64,000 nt of DNA from Begonia masoniana. Taxonomy: Eukaryota > Streptophyta > Magnoliopsida > Cucurbitales > Begoniaceae. How positions within the stretch are numbered: the first letter of the stretch is position 1; the number at the start of each line of letters is the position of its first letter. Position numbers and translations under genes: made by a program. The DNA is taken from positions 16,633,023 through 16,697,022 of the forward strand of contig CM039510.1 in the NCBI GenBank assembly GCA_022432975.1. The letters run 5' to 3'. This document shows, one piece after another, positions 1-10,253 of the stretch. A model generated the notes under the pieces. That model saw only the letters and a program-made list of their open reading frames with translations. It was not told the origin of the DNA and made no database searches.

Positions 1-669
1 TTTTCGTCGAAACCCTAATTGTAACCCTAACCCTAAATCGAACCGAAAACTCGAAATAAACGCTCAGAGATTGGGGCTACATACCGAGGGTAGCGAGAGG
101 AGGAGAAACCGTGAAGGACGGAGGAGGAACGGAGGTCGGACGAAGCTCGGATTGAAGATGGCGTCGATCGGCCGAGAGAAGAAACCCTTCTCTGTTCGTG
201 TGATCCAGAGAGAAGAAGAAAAAGAAAGAGAGAAGTGAGGAAAAAGAAATGTTTTGTGATGTTTTATAAAATTGATTTTACAAATTACCGTTTTGCCCTT
301 CTTTGATTTTTATATTGATTTCGTCGTTCGTTTCGTTAATCGTTCAACGATTCGGATTCTCGAAAACTCCATATCTTGCCAATGATTCCCATTCATTACC
401 AGGGCTCTATTAAGACTGTCCGTTCGCGATTCGGACCTCGTTTCCTATTTTTACGAGAACGTCTTTTACGCTACGAAAAGTGTATTTACTCGAAATATAG
501 CGTTTGACCTCTGAAAATTCCCGTAAATTCCTTAAAATTCTTATTATTCGTTAGAATCGTAATGACGCTTTCTTTTTGTAAAACGGACCTGATTTGACAT
601 AGATACAAAAACGCCAATAATAATAATAATAATAATATAATAAAAGGTCCGTACAAACCGGATATTACA
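1..669 (-). mobile_element. A1 3' LTR, partial
   Basis: Matches 6384-7053 almost base for base and ends, on the minus strand, with the typical LTR start TGTAATATCCGG (at 669). It carries a TATA-like palindrome TTTTATAAAA (262-271) and the conserved upstream box (284-301) discussed in the findings. The short CCCTAA-like run at 11-45 belongs to the LTR and is not a telomere. Confidence 0.93.
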
Positions 670-682
670 TTCTACCCTCCTT
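670..682 (-). promoter_or_regulatory. A1 polypurine tract
   Basis: Read on the minus strand this is a purine run (AGGAGGGTAGA) directly upstream of the 3' LTR start, the usual primer for plus-strand DNA synthesis. An ACAAAATT-type motif lies just upstream, as in families B and D. Confidence 0.75.
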
Positions 683-709
683 ATTCAGAATTTTGTCCAC
701 AAAATTAAA

Positions 710-3458
710 TTACACAAACAGATCAGGATACTTAGTCATCATATCCTGCTGTCGTTCCCACGTCGCCTCTTCCACCTCGTGATTCCGCCATAGAACTTTG
801 ACTAGCGGAATTTCTTTGTTGCGTAGAACCTTGATGGAATGCTCCAAAATACGTACTGGCCTCACCTCATAGCTCAAGGTAGGTTGTACCTCGATCTCTG
901 TAGCCTCCACAATATGCGATGGGTCACGTAGACATCTCCGAAGCATAGATACGTGGAACACATCGTGGATATCCTCCATAGAAGCTGGAAGCTGCAGTCT
1001 GTACGCCAACTTCCCGATCCTCTTCAGAATAGGAAAGGGCCCCACATATCGAGGGTTTAACTTACCCCTCCTTCCGAATCTCGCAACGCCTTTGAACGGA
1101 GAAACTTTAAGGTAAACCTCGTCACCTTCCTCGAACTCTAGCTCTCTCCATCTGGTGTCAGCATAGCTCTTCTGTCTGCTCTGAGCTACCTCAATGCGCT
1201 GTCGGATAACGGCAATCTTCTCTGCCGTCTGCTGCAGAATCTCAGGTCCAACGACGCTGGCCTCGCCAACCTCGTCCCAATACAGCGGAGATCTGCACTT
1301 TCGACCATATAAGGCTTCATACGGAGCCATACCGATAGTAGCCTGGAAGCTGTTGTTGTACAAGAACTCGAATCAGTGGCAAATACCTGCTCCACGATCC
1401 CTGAAACTCAAGCACACACGCTCTGAGCATATCCTCCAAAATCTGATTCGTCCTCTCTGTCTGACCATCAGTCTGAGGATGAAACGCTGTGCTGAAGTTA
1501 AGCTGAGTCCCCATAGCTTTGTGCAGACTCTTCCAGAACTTCGATGTAAACCTCGGATCTCGATCCGAGACAATAGAAACTGGCACGCCGTGCAATCTGA
1601 CAATCTCCTGTACATAGAGCTCGGCGAGCTGATCCATAGACGATGTCATCTTCACAGGCAAAAAGTGAGCCGACTTTGTCAATCGGTCCACAATAACCCA
1701 AATGCCGTCATGGCCTCTCGTAGTCCTCGGGAGCCCCACAATGAAATCCATGGAGATCTGCTCCCACTTCCACTCCGGAATCGGCAGTGGTAACAGTGTT
1801 CCAGCAGGTCTCTGGTGCTTAGCCTTTACCTGCTGACATACTAGGCAGGTCTCAACATACTTGGCAACCTCCCTCTTCATGTTCGGCCACCAGAAGTGTT
1901 GTCTCAAATCCCGGTACATCTTGGTACTCCCCGGGTGCACAGAATATGCCGAAGAATGTGCCTCGGCCAGTATCTCCTTCTTTAGATCCTCGTCACTAGG
2001 CACGTACCACCTATGCCTGAACTTCAGAATACCATCCTTTGATAAATGGAAATCTGACGAGTCTCCCAATGTCATGCTCGATCGAAGCTCCATACACTCC
2101 GAATCATTCTGCTGAGCCTCGCGTATACGATCTAGAATGGTCGGCCTGAGAGAGATACTAGTGAGCGTGTTGGACAACTCTGCCACTATCTCCACGTCGA
2201 ATCTCTCAATCTCAGACCGCAGAGTAACTGACATCGCTGCTAATGATGGCTGACTCGCAGGAGGCACTCTACTCAATGCATCGGCCACCTTGTTCGCCTT
2301 TCCTGGGTGGTACTTGATATCAAAATCGTAATCATTGACGAACTCAAGCCATCGCCTCTGTCGCATGTTCAGCTCCTTCTGCGTAAATAAGTACTTCAAA
2401 CTCTTGTGGTCGGAGAATATCTCGCACTGCTGCCCATATAAGTAATGTCTCCATATCTTCAGTGCGAAAACCACAGCTGCTAGCTCAAGGTCGTGTGTGG
2501 GGTAGTTCTGCTCATACGGCTTCAGCTGCCGAGATGCATAAGAAATAACCTTCCCCTCCTGCATCAATACACAACCGAGTCCCACTCCCGATGCATCACA
2601 ATAAACACTGTATCTGACACCTTCATCAGGTAGCGCCAGTACTGGGGCAGTGGTCAATCTCTGCTTTAACTCCATAAAGCTGTCATCACAAGCAGACGAC
2701 CATACAAACTTCTCGTTCTTCCGAGTCAATCGTGTAAGAGGAAGTGCGATCTTCGAGAATCCCTCTATAAACTTCCGATAATAACCGGCCAATCCGAGAA
2801 ATCCACGCACCTCACGTACGTTCTTCGGCTGTGGCCAATCTCTGACCACCTGAATCTTGCTCGGATCCACAGAAACTCCGTCCTGTGATATAATATGGCC
2901 CAGAAAACTCACTCTGTCAAGCCAGAATTCGCACTTAGAAAACTTCGGATATAGATGATGCTGACATAACGTGCTCAGAACTATCCTCAGATGGTCCTCG
3001 TGCTCTTCCTTCGTCTTAGAGTAAATCAAGATGTCGTCGATAAACACCACAACGAACTTATCCAGGTACTCTCTGAAGACACGGTTCATCAGATCCATAA
3101 ACGCTGCAGGAGCATTAGTGAGTCCAAAAGACATGACAAGGAACTCATAATGCCCATACCTCGTTCGGAAGGCCGTCTTTGGTATATCATCCATCCGGAC
3201 CTTCAGCTGATTGTAACCCGAGCGTAGATCAATCATGGAAAATACTCGGGCACCCTGTAGCTGATCAAATAAGTCGTCAATCCGGGCAGTGGATACTTAT
3301 TCTTCACTGTGAGCTTATTCAGCTCCCTGTAATCGATACACATCCTGAGGGTCCCGTCTTTTTTTCTTGACAAACAGAACGGGCGCACCCCAGGGTGATA
3401 CACTGGGTCGGATGAAACCCTTCTCTAACAATTCGTCGAGCTGAGTCCTCAACTCCAT
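710..3458 (-). pseudogene. A1 pol remnant: RT, RNase H, integrase, chromodomain-like end
   Basis: Minus-strand Ty3/gypsy pol. From 3236 down to about 1375 one frame reads RT ([16 protein letters not shown]), RNase H ([10 protein letters not shown]), the integrase zinc region (H-H-C-C ending CLVCQ) and the catalytic core ([21 protein letters not shown]). One extra base near 1373 (the A4 copy at about 63582 lacks it) shifts the frame. The rest (1363-710) continues as integrase C-terminus and a chromodomain-like tail with VLRNKEIPLVKVLW. Upstream, 3237-3458 encodes RT N-terminal sequence in shifted frames, including an overlong T-run at 3358-3365. Protease and early RT are absent. Catalytic Asp residues of RT and integrase are still visible. 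Confidence 0.93.
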
Positions 3459-3640
3459 TGATTAAATCGAACTAATCTTACTAATGTATAATTATATCTC
3501 TGTATGGTGTTCATTGTTATATGTGTATCCTACTATCATCTCTTCGAGGCTCGCCTAGTAATTCTTCTCTTCCTTACCAATTTCGGATCTAACTACTTTA
3601 CCTATCACATGCATATCACTGTACAGGTAATTAAAATAAT
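3459..3640. other. A1 noncoding filler between gag and RT
   Basis: About 180 bp, pyrimidine-rich on the plus strand, with no similarity to retroelement proteins that I can see. It replaces the protease and first part of RT. It resembles in base bias the long noncoding spacer of element D, and in both cases gag coding stops at the same conserved gag-protease boundary. Confidence 0.6.
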
Positions 3641-4285
3641 ACCTGTAATTGTAGAAGGCTGGGCCCCATCGTCGGCGTTGTCAGACTCGATGAATGCAAA
3701 GACTCTCGGTACAACTTTTCTTTGATCTCTGCCTGATTGATCTCGACCCTGATTCGGGCAGTCTTTAACAAAATGGCCTGGTTCTCCACACCAATAGCAC
3801 ACACTCGTGCCTACTCTGCACTGTCCTCTATGCTCCCTCTGGCATTTAGGGCAAAGAGGTAACCGAGAAGCCCCTTGTACCAGCTTGCCTTTCCCTCGAT
3901 CGTTGCCTGGTTGATTTCGGTTTAACAACAGACAATTCATGACATAGTGGCCAGCTTCCCCACATCGATAACACCTATTGGTACGCGTCAGACAATCACC
4001 GTAGTGCCTCTTCTGGCATTCGGGACACAGAGGCTTCCGATAAGTTCCTTGTACGCGCTTGTGTCGTCTTTGTTTAGTTTCCTCCTTGCTCATCCTCTTC
4101 GTACCACGATTACTGGGAGTGACCACTCCTTGAGTCCTTGGGCTTTCCCAGTTTGTCAATATCTCGATCTGATGAGATTGCCTAGCTATAAGTTGAGCCT
4201 GTCGGTCTATATGCTGGGCCTGACGGTCCAGAAATTTCGTAAATCGATCTAGCGTGTCATCTCTCGGATCCCTTCCTCGAGTCAT
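3605..4285 (-). pseudogene. A1 gag, truncated (nucleocapsid with two zinc knuckles)
   Basis: Minus-strand frame of 226 codons starting at ATG 4285, just after the intron-like leader. The N-terminus (MTRGRDPRDD) is followed by a Gln/His-rich stretch and then two Cys-rich blocks, each a C-x2-C-H-C motif followed by a CCHC knuckle (CYRCGEAGHYVMNC and CYWCGEPGHFVKDC). The capsid-like core present in B ([11 protein letters not shown] to YFDRGVRK) is missing, so it probably cannot form particles alone. Coding homology ends after the conserved TGIILI segment at the start of protease; the last residues come from filler sequence. Confidence 0.85.
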
Positions 4286-4447
4286 AATGTATAAAGCCTA
4301 AAACAAATTAAACAGATAATCCTAAGAAACAAAATCAAATAAAGCTATAAACAGACTTACAGTTGATGAAGGATGTCCGCGTAGTGGCTGTGCAGTCGAG
4401 CAGTCTACAGAATCGATTTTAAAACCCGGGGGCTCTGATACCATAAA
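4286..4447 (-). promoter_or_regulatory. A1 leader with tRNA-Met primer-binding site and intron-like unit
   Basis: The PBS TGGTATCAGAGCC lies at about 4432-4444 on the minus strand, three bases from the LTR end, complementary to the 3' end of plant initiator tRNA-Met. Farther in is CAACTGTAAGT (GTAAGT at 4360-4355) and a TTTTAG acceptor ending at 4298, which would define a 63-bp intron ending 12 bp before the gag ATG. Confidence 0.8.
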
Positions 4448-4721
4448 TGTAACACCCCTAAAACTGTACCCACTTTTTGCGTACATATATTATTATTATT
4501 TTTTTTTTTTTTTTTTACTTTTTACTTTCTTATAGTTTAAATAAAACTTCGTGCGGAATTAAAACTGTAGTTGAAATCAAAACTGAAATCGGAATTAAAA
4601 TGGAACCTTGAACGTTTAAAACAACTATAAAAAAATCAATAAAAATTTAAAAACATTAATAAAAAAAACTTTAAAACAGATCAGAAAAGAGGGAGGGCAG
4701 AATTGGAACTCTGCCCTCGAA

Positions 4722-4880
4722 AAGATGCAGCGACCGGGCGCTGCTATATGCAGCGCTCGGTCGCCGAGTGCGCTGCATAATGCAGCGCACGATCGCTGCA
4801 TTATGCAGCGCCTGGTCGCTGCATTTGCAGCGATCAGTTGCTGCCTGCAGCGACCAGCACGGCGCCCAATCGCTCTCTGC
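4722..4880. repeat. Palindromic GCAGCG/CGCTGC word block in A LTR
   Basis: About ten direct and inverted copies of a GCAGCG-type word alternate over 160 bp, giving several nested potential hairpins. The same LTR position in the other A copies carries a different word (27285-27450 and 59885-60055). Confidence 0.75.
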
Positions 4881-5415
4881 CGTCCAAGAACCAGAACACT
4901 TAGCTCCCTGGAATTTCCAGAGAGCAAACACTCCATTTTCACTCTCTGGAATTCGATTCCAGGGAGCACTTCTCATCCACCATTCTTTACACCCTTTCTC
5001 ATTTTTCACCACCTTCACATTCTCTATCATAAACACTTATAGCTTAAATCCAACCGACTCACAGCGGACTTTACGAAGTCCAACTGCGTGGATAACTCTA
5101 AAAACCGAGCCATCCGTATCCATTTAAAAACAATTCATAACATTTAATTTAACAACCAAACAGTTCCAGAATTTCTATAACGTTTAAATAACTGTTTTTA
5201 AACTAAAACATTTTATACATTCATCAAAACAGTTTAAACCAAAACGTTTTACATACAATTACCAAAACGTTATCTAATCTCTATCCAGATCCAAACAACC
5301 TAAATATTCTATACAGTTATCAGATCACACATCCCAAAATAACCCCAGAGTCCATACATACATCCCCACGGGTCGTATCGCTCCTCGACTACTCAGCGCA
5401 CTCCCACGAGCATCA

Positions 5416-6110
5416 TCAATCAGCTGCTCCTACATCAGGAGGAGGAATATCATCCTCACCTGGGTCAACGTAACCTAGAACGTCACCTACACCATACAGA
5501 CACATATGAGATATTGAAATCTCAGTAAGCTACGTAAATGCAAATGCATGCGTGCGTATGCCATTCAGAAATCATGCTCAGATTCAGATTACAGATACAG
5601 AATTACAGATTACAGATTCATTACGTCACAGACAGACAGAATTGTCACCGAAACCTCTACCCACTAAGCGGAGAGGGCCCATCCAGCGGTCGGACTACCC
5701 TTTCCACCTAGAGAGGGGGGGTACACGCTTGCAACACGCACAGCCGTGCCTGAGCCCCATCCCGCGTGACCAGAAACAGACAGATTACGTTTATTCATTC
5801 AGATTTCGTTACAGATTTCATTTCAGATATACGTTCCTTTTCTTAAAAACACGTGCATAAATTCCTTTTCATGACTTTCGAAAACCGTGACGCATGAACA
5901 GTTCATATCAGCGGAAAGTAAACAAACAACATACATATTAACCAGACAATACAACATAACCTAGCTACCCAACCTAAACAACGTAAAACAAGGAACCCTC
6001 AAGGATCCTTGATACGACGACGAAGTATGGTGTAGACCTTTCGGTCAAGCAAGTCACGAGAACTTACCTTGAGCGCGCTGGATCTCAAACTTCGTCCACT
6101 GGAGTCGTGT
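5416..6110 (-). other. A1 copy of the LTR exon/hairpin cassette
   Basis: Sense is minus. The exon-like segment 6110-6068 is open in one frame (contains QWTKFEIQ) and ends at GTAAGT (6067-6062). Next comes the hairpin GACC-GAAA-GGTC (6046-6035, GNRA-type loop). Near the far end is hairpin TGAGAT/ATCTCA (5524-5507), then a CAG acceptor at 5460 and a short acidic frame (5459-5416, starts EDDIPPPDV) closed by TGA. Function is inferred from conservation only. Confidence 0.55.
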
Positions 6111-7053
6111 CTGAGACAAAACACGATATTTGTCGTTAAAACCAATTTAAACGATTAAATGTCCAAACTAATAAAGTCCTTAATCTAACAAATCGAAGCT
6201 TTTAAACAACGACATAACGCTTGATAAATCTGGAAATCCATATTACGAGTTATTTCCAAAAACCCAAAAATTCTATAATTTATACTTTTTCACAAATTGG
6301 TTTATCTTCGTCCAATAACGTCCAATACGTTCGATACATGCTTAATCATGGCTAACCTATTAATTACGAGCCCTAAATCGCGTTTTTCGTCGAAACCCTA
6401 ATTGTAACCCTAACCCTAAATCGAACCGAAAACTCGAAATAAACGCTCAGAGATTGGGGCTACATACCGAGGGTAGCGAGAGGAGGAGAAACCGTGAAGG
6501 ACGGAGGAGGAACGGAGGTCGGACGGAGCTCGGATTGAAGATGGCGTCGATCGGCCGAGAGAAGAAACCCTTCTCTGTTCGTGTGATCCAGAGAGAAGAA
6601 GAAAAAGAAAGAGAGAAGTGAGGAAAAAGAAATGTTTTGTGATGTTTTATAAAATTGATTTTGCAAATTACCGTTTTGCCCTTCTTTGATTTTTATATTG
6701 ATTTCGTCGTTCGTTTCGTTAATCGTTCAACGATTCGGATTCTCGAAAACTCCATATCTTGCCAATGATTCCCATTCATTACCAGGGCTCTATTAAGACT
6801 GTCCGTTCGCGATTCGGACCTCGTTTCCTATTTTTACGAGAACGTCTTTTACGCTACGAAAAGTGTATTTACTCGAAATATAGCGTTTGACCTTCTGAAA
6901 ATTCCCGTAAATTCCTTAAAATTCTTATTATTCGTTAGAATCGTAATGACGCTTTCTTTTTGTAAAACGGACCTGATTTGACATAGATACAAAAACGCCA
7001 ATAATAATAATAATAATAATATAATAAAAGGTCCGTACAAACCGGATATTACA

Positions 7054-7645
7054 GGACCAGATGAAATTATATTGTTCTTATAATATCCGTTGAATGAAAA
7101 ACAATTAATTTTATCATAATGATGGTCGTATATGTATGATCTTAGTTCATTGTATTTAGTAGACTCCTATTTCATTATAATTTATTCTTTTACTCGGTAC
7201 AATTTTGTATGAGTTGCATTACATAAACCTTGTATTTTGGGAATAACTTAAATGAGTAGCTGGGAATGCTAACATTGATACAATGAAATTCATAATACAA
7301 GATTCCCTTGTTTGTTAGTTTAGGGATTGAATAATTAGCGCGCAAATTCATAAATGTTATGAATTAATTATTCAATCAAGAACTAATGGTAGTCAATGAT
7401 AGAGATGTAATATGAGAGGTTAACGGATTTTATACCTAGCTCTATTATGAATCTTAATGGAGGATTAATACATATGTAATGACTATATCAATGGACATTA
7501 CTTTGAGTAAATACACTTTATAGTTCTAAGAGTGTAACTCTAGGTATTTAGTGGAATTACTCTAGAGTTAATAATTGTGTTATTTAATATAAAGAGTTTA
7601 TATTAATTAACAAATATTATTGGAGCTTAGAACTATAGGTCCATC
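7054..7645 (+). mobile_element. K (Ty1/copia) 5' LTR, segment 1
   Basis: Collinear and highly similar to 40580-41172 in the K 3' LTR. It is interrupted on the left by A1 and on the right by B2 at the TSD CCATC (7641-7645). Confidence 0.92.
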
Positions 7646-8109
7646 TGTGACAGCCCGAAATCGAACCCGATCGGGGTTCGGGATCGGAGCCATCACTCCG
7701 GGACAGATAACAGGAAACAGTGACTATTTTTTTTTTGAACAGATCGGTCAAGACAGTGGACTTTATACTTTTAAATATTTACAGAGAAATAGAATCGAAT
7801 GACAGGAAGCATGCACTGTCAACGTGAACCCTAAAAACGTAACTCTACAGAGAGGAAGAAACTACAGTGAATAACAGAACATTTACGGGAAGAGAGAGAA
7901 TTCTCTGGGATTGGAAGCAAAAAAGGTTTCAATAATGGATAACAGAACAGAAATTAGCATAAGGCTGGCGGAGGAGGGAATGAAATTCTTAAAACATATA
8001 AAATACTGTTGGGCAGAAGAGATAAATTGGCGGTGGATGTCGAATAAGACAAAACAGGTGAACAGTGTTCAGCGGAAGATGTAAACAGAAACTGTGAATA
8101 AACTGGGCG

Positions 8110-8435
8110 GAGGAGGTGATGACGTCAGCCGGAAGAATAGATGACGTCAACCGGAAGATACAGGCATTACCCTGGCGGAAGACTTAGGTGACGTCAGCCG
8201 GATGATATAAATGACTGGGCGGATGACTTGGATGACGTCAGCCGGAAGACATAGTTCAGAACTGGGCGGAAGACTTGTGCTGACGTCAACCGGAAGACAT
8301 GAATACACCGGGCAGATGGCCAGATGACGTCAGCCGGAAGACATCGTTTTAAACTGGGCGGAAGATTTATGCTAACGTCAACCGGAAGGTATGAATACAC
8401 TGGGCGGATGACTAGATGACGTCAGCCGGAAGACA
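8110..8435. repeat. TGACGTCA / CCGGAAGA repeat array in B2 3' LTR
   Basis: Seven intact TGACGTCA palindromes and one variant (TAACGTCA) occur here, mostly followed by GCCGGAAGA or ACCGGAAGA and separated by CTGGGCGGA-type spacers at about 25-50 bp steps. TGACGTCA is a recognised binding site class for TGA-type bZIP factors; use as such here is inference. Confidence 0.85.
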
Positions 8436-8940
8436 TAGTTTTACAGAAGGAAACGGGCAGCGGTGGACTTGATCGGATGACATAGTTTCTAAGGCAAAAC
8501 TTAGCAACTTTTAACAGAAAGACGTACAGATAGAGAGCCTCCAAACAGAAGGCATAAAGGTTTTGGACCTTCAAATCCGATTCAAAATTTACAGATTTCC
8601 AAGAAGACAAACTACACAGATGACTTTAAAACCAGAAATCATCCATGCACAGATTAACAGAAAGTATCCCAAACAATTTCAGAATACTTTAGAATATAAC
8701 TGAACTGTCAAATACAGCAGTTTCAAAAAAACTTAGACATCAGACCTATATATTGTTTTAAAATCTGAAAATCAGTACAGAATAGGACATATACTTGCAG
8801 AATTTCTTCAAAGAAAGAGTTTTACAACCAAACCAGGACTTCTAGAAGACTTTACAGATATAAACTTTTTAGAAAACTTAAACCTCAGATCAGTCATGTC
8901 CGGCTGCAGCAACCAACCCACCATGAGCTCGAGCCATCAA

Positions 8941-9621
8941 CTACATCAGATCATCATTTTGAGGCGCAAAGTCCTCGGTTTTAGGTTCAGTACCTACATC
9001 AAGAGTTCACCTATGAGTCTAAAACTCAGTAAGGACATAATCAGAATGCAGTGGTGCATATGCAATGCATGAACTTTCAGAAATTCAGTGACAAAACAGA
9101 ACATTACATTTCAGTGGCAGAAGAATTAAGTGGGGCTTATAGGGGAACTGGTTCAGTAAGTGCACTATCAGGCACGGCAGTTTTCAGATTCCCAGGGAGG
9201 GATAAAACCAGAGGGTCCTTGCCAGGGACAGTATTTTCAGATTCCTAGGGAGGGATAAAACCAGAGGGGCCAGTCCCCGTCCCACACTTAACCTGGTACA
9301 TTTCAGTCAGATTTTATTCTTATTAATTTCAAACAGTGTACAGAAATCGGTTTGCATGAATTTTCAGGAAAACAGTGTATGCATGAACGGTGCCTGAACT
9401 TTAACTAGCAGATAACAGAATAAAACATTAGACAGCAGAAGATAAATCAAAGCCAGACATTTCAGAACATAACTCTAACTCTTCTACCCAAAACAACCTG
9501 ATAGAACAGTAAACCTAGTACCTCCTTGATGCAGGGCCTTAAGGGCCGGATCTAAACTTATGAACTTACCTGTTTTCTGGAGGGTTGAAAACTTGGATGT
9601 CTCTGGAAAGAAAACTCGGAC
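8941..9621 (-). other. B2 copy of the LTR exon/hairpin cassette
   Basis: Sense is minus. Exon-like 9621-9570 (open frame, PETSKFSTLQKT) ends at GTAAGTTC (from 9569). The hairpin GGCCCTTAAGGCCC follows at 9547-9534. Hairpin TGAGT-loop-ACTCA is at 9028-9014, a GATGTAG acceptor is at 8994, and the acidic tail (8993-8941) ends QNDDLM-stop. The phase of both exons matches (G|GT). Confidence 0.55.
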
Positions 9622-10253
9622 CTGTAGCATGCATGTACAGAATTTAAACACGCTACAAATGCTAACTAAAATCATGTAGAATAAGCAGCAAACACATTTT
9701 AACTCTTTAGAAAACACACCAACGTGTTTTCATCCAAAAAAACAGTGAGTTTTTACCAAATACCGAAACCCTAAACTTCGATAAAATCTCACATTAAACT
9801 CATCCAAATTTGTTAGCATTAAAAGATGCCCACCCTTTTAGAAGAAGACGGGAAAATACAGGAGAAACAAACCGTGGAAGTTTTGTTTCAATCGCCTGGA
9901 AGAGAGAAAGCCGAGAGAGATGGGAGGAAGCAGGGAAGTGAATGAAAATTCACGTAGGAGGATGAACTTAGCTTCCTCAACAAGTTGCCACTTGGCAAAC
10001 ACTCATTGGCTTACTCCCACCAACCTTAAACTCTCCCCAAATTGCCCTTCCATGCATTTCAAACTTAGTGCTTTGGTTTTAGTTACACATTAGTTTAGTT
10101 CCCCACTAATTATTCCAACAATTCAACCAAAACATTCCTTTGTATTAATATAATATTAATCCCGTTTAAATGATCCGGGAAAACTATTACATGGCAAAAT
10201 GCCGGGTGTTACATTCCACCCACCTTAACAGAAATTTTGTCCTCAAAATTGGC

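Larger units (their letters stand above)
1..7053 (-). mobile_element. A1: Ty3/gypsy element, nearly complete, 3' LTR cut by window edge
   Basis: Minus-strand element with parts in the order 5' LTR (4448-7053), PBS, gag, filler, pol, PPT, 3' LTR (1-669, truncated by the window start). The shared 669 bp of the two LTRs differ by about two substitutions and one indel by eye, so insertion is recent although the coding part is damaged. The right flank starts inside the LTR of copia element K (7054 onward matches 40580 onward). The probable TSD is the first five bases after 7053, but its partner lies outside the window. Internally it lacks the gag capsid core, the protease and the start of RT, so it could only move with proteins from another copy. 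Confidence 0.9.
4448..7053 (-). mobile_element. A1 5' LTR (2606 bp)
   Basis: Bounded on the minus strand by TGTAATATCCGG (7053) and GTTACA (4448), next to a PBS. In sense order it holds the conserved box (6681-6664), TATA-like TTTTATAAAA (6645-6654), a pyrimidine-rich first exon, the exon/hairpin cassette (6110-5416) and a palindrome-rich block (4722-4880). Confidence 0.93.
7646..10213 (-). mobile_element. B2 3' LTR (2568 bp)
   Basis: Minus-strand ends are TGTAACACCCGGC (10213) and GGGCTGTCACA (7646). The neighbouring PPT (10214-10230) has the conserved GGTGGGTGGAA pattern. It contains the TGACGTCA array and the cassette. Confidence 0.95.

Noticed and set aside
11..45. CCCTAA-like runs (also 6395-6430) suggesting interstitial telomere repeats
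   Set aside because: They are only a few units long and identical in both A1 LTRs, so they are ordinary LTR sequence.
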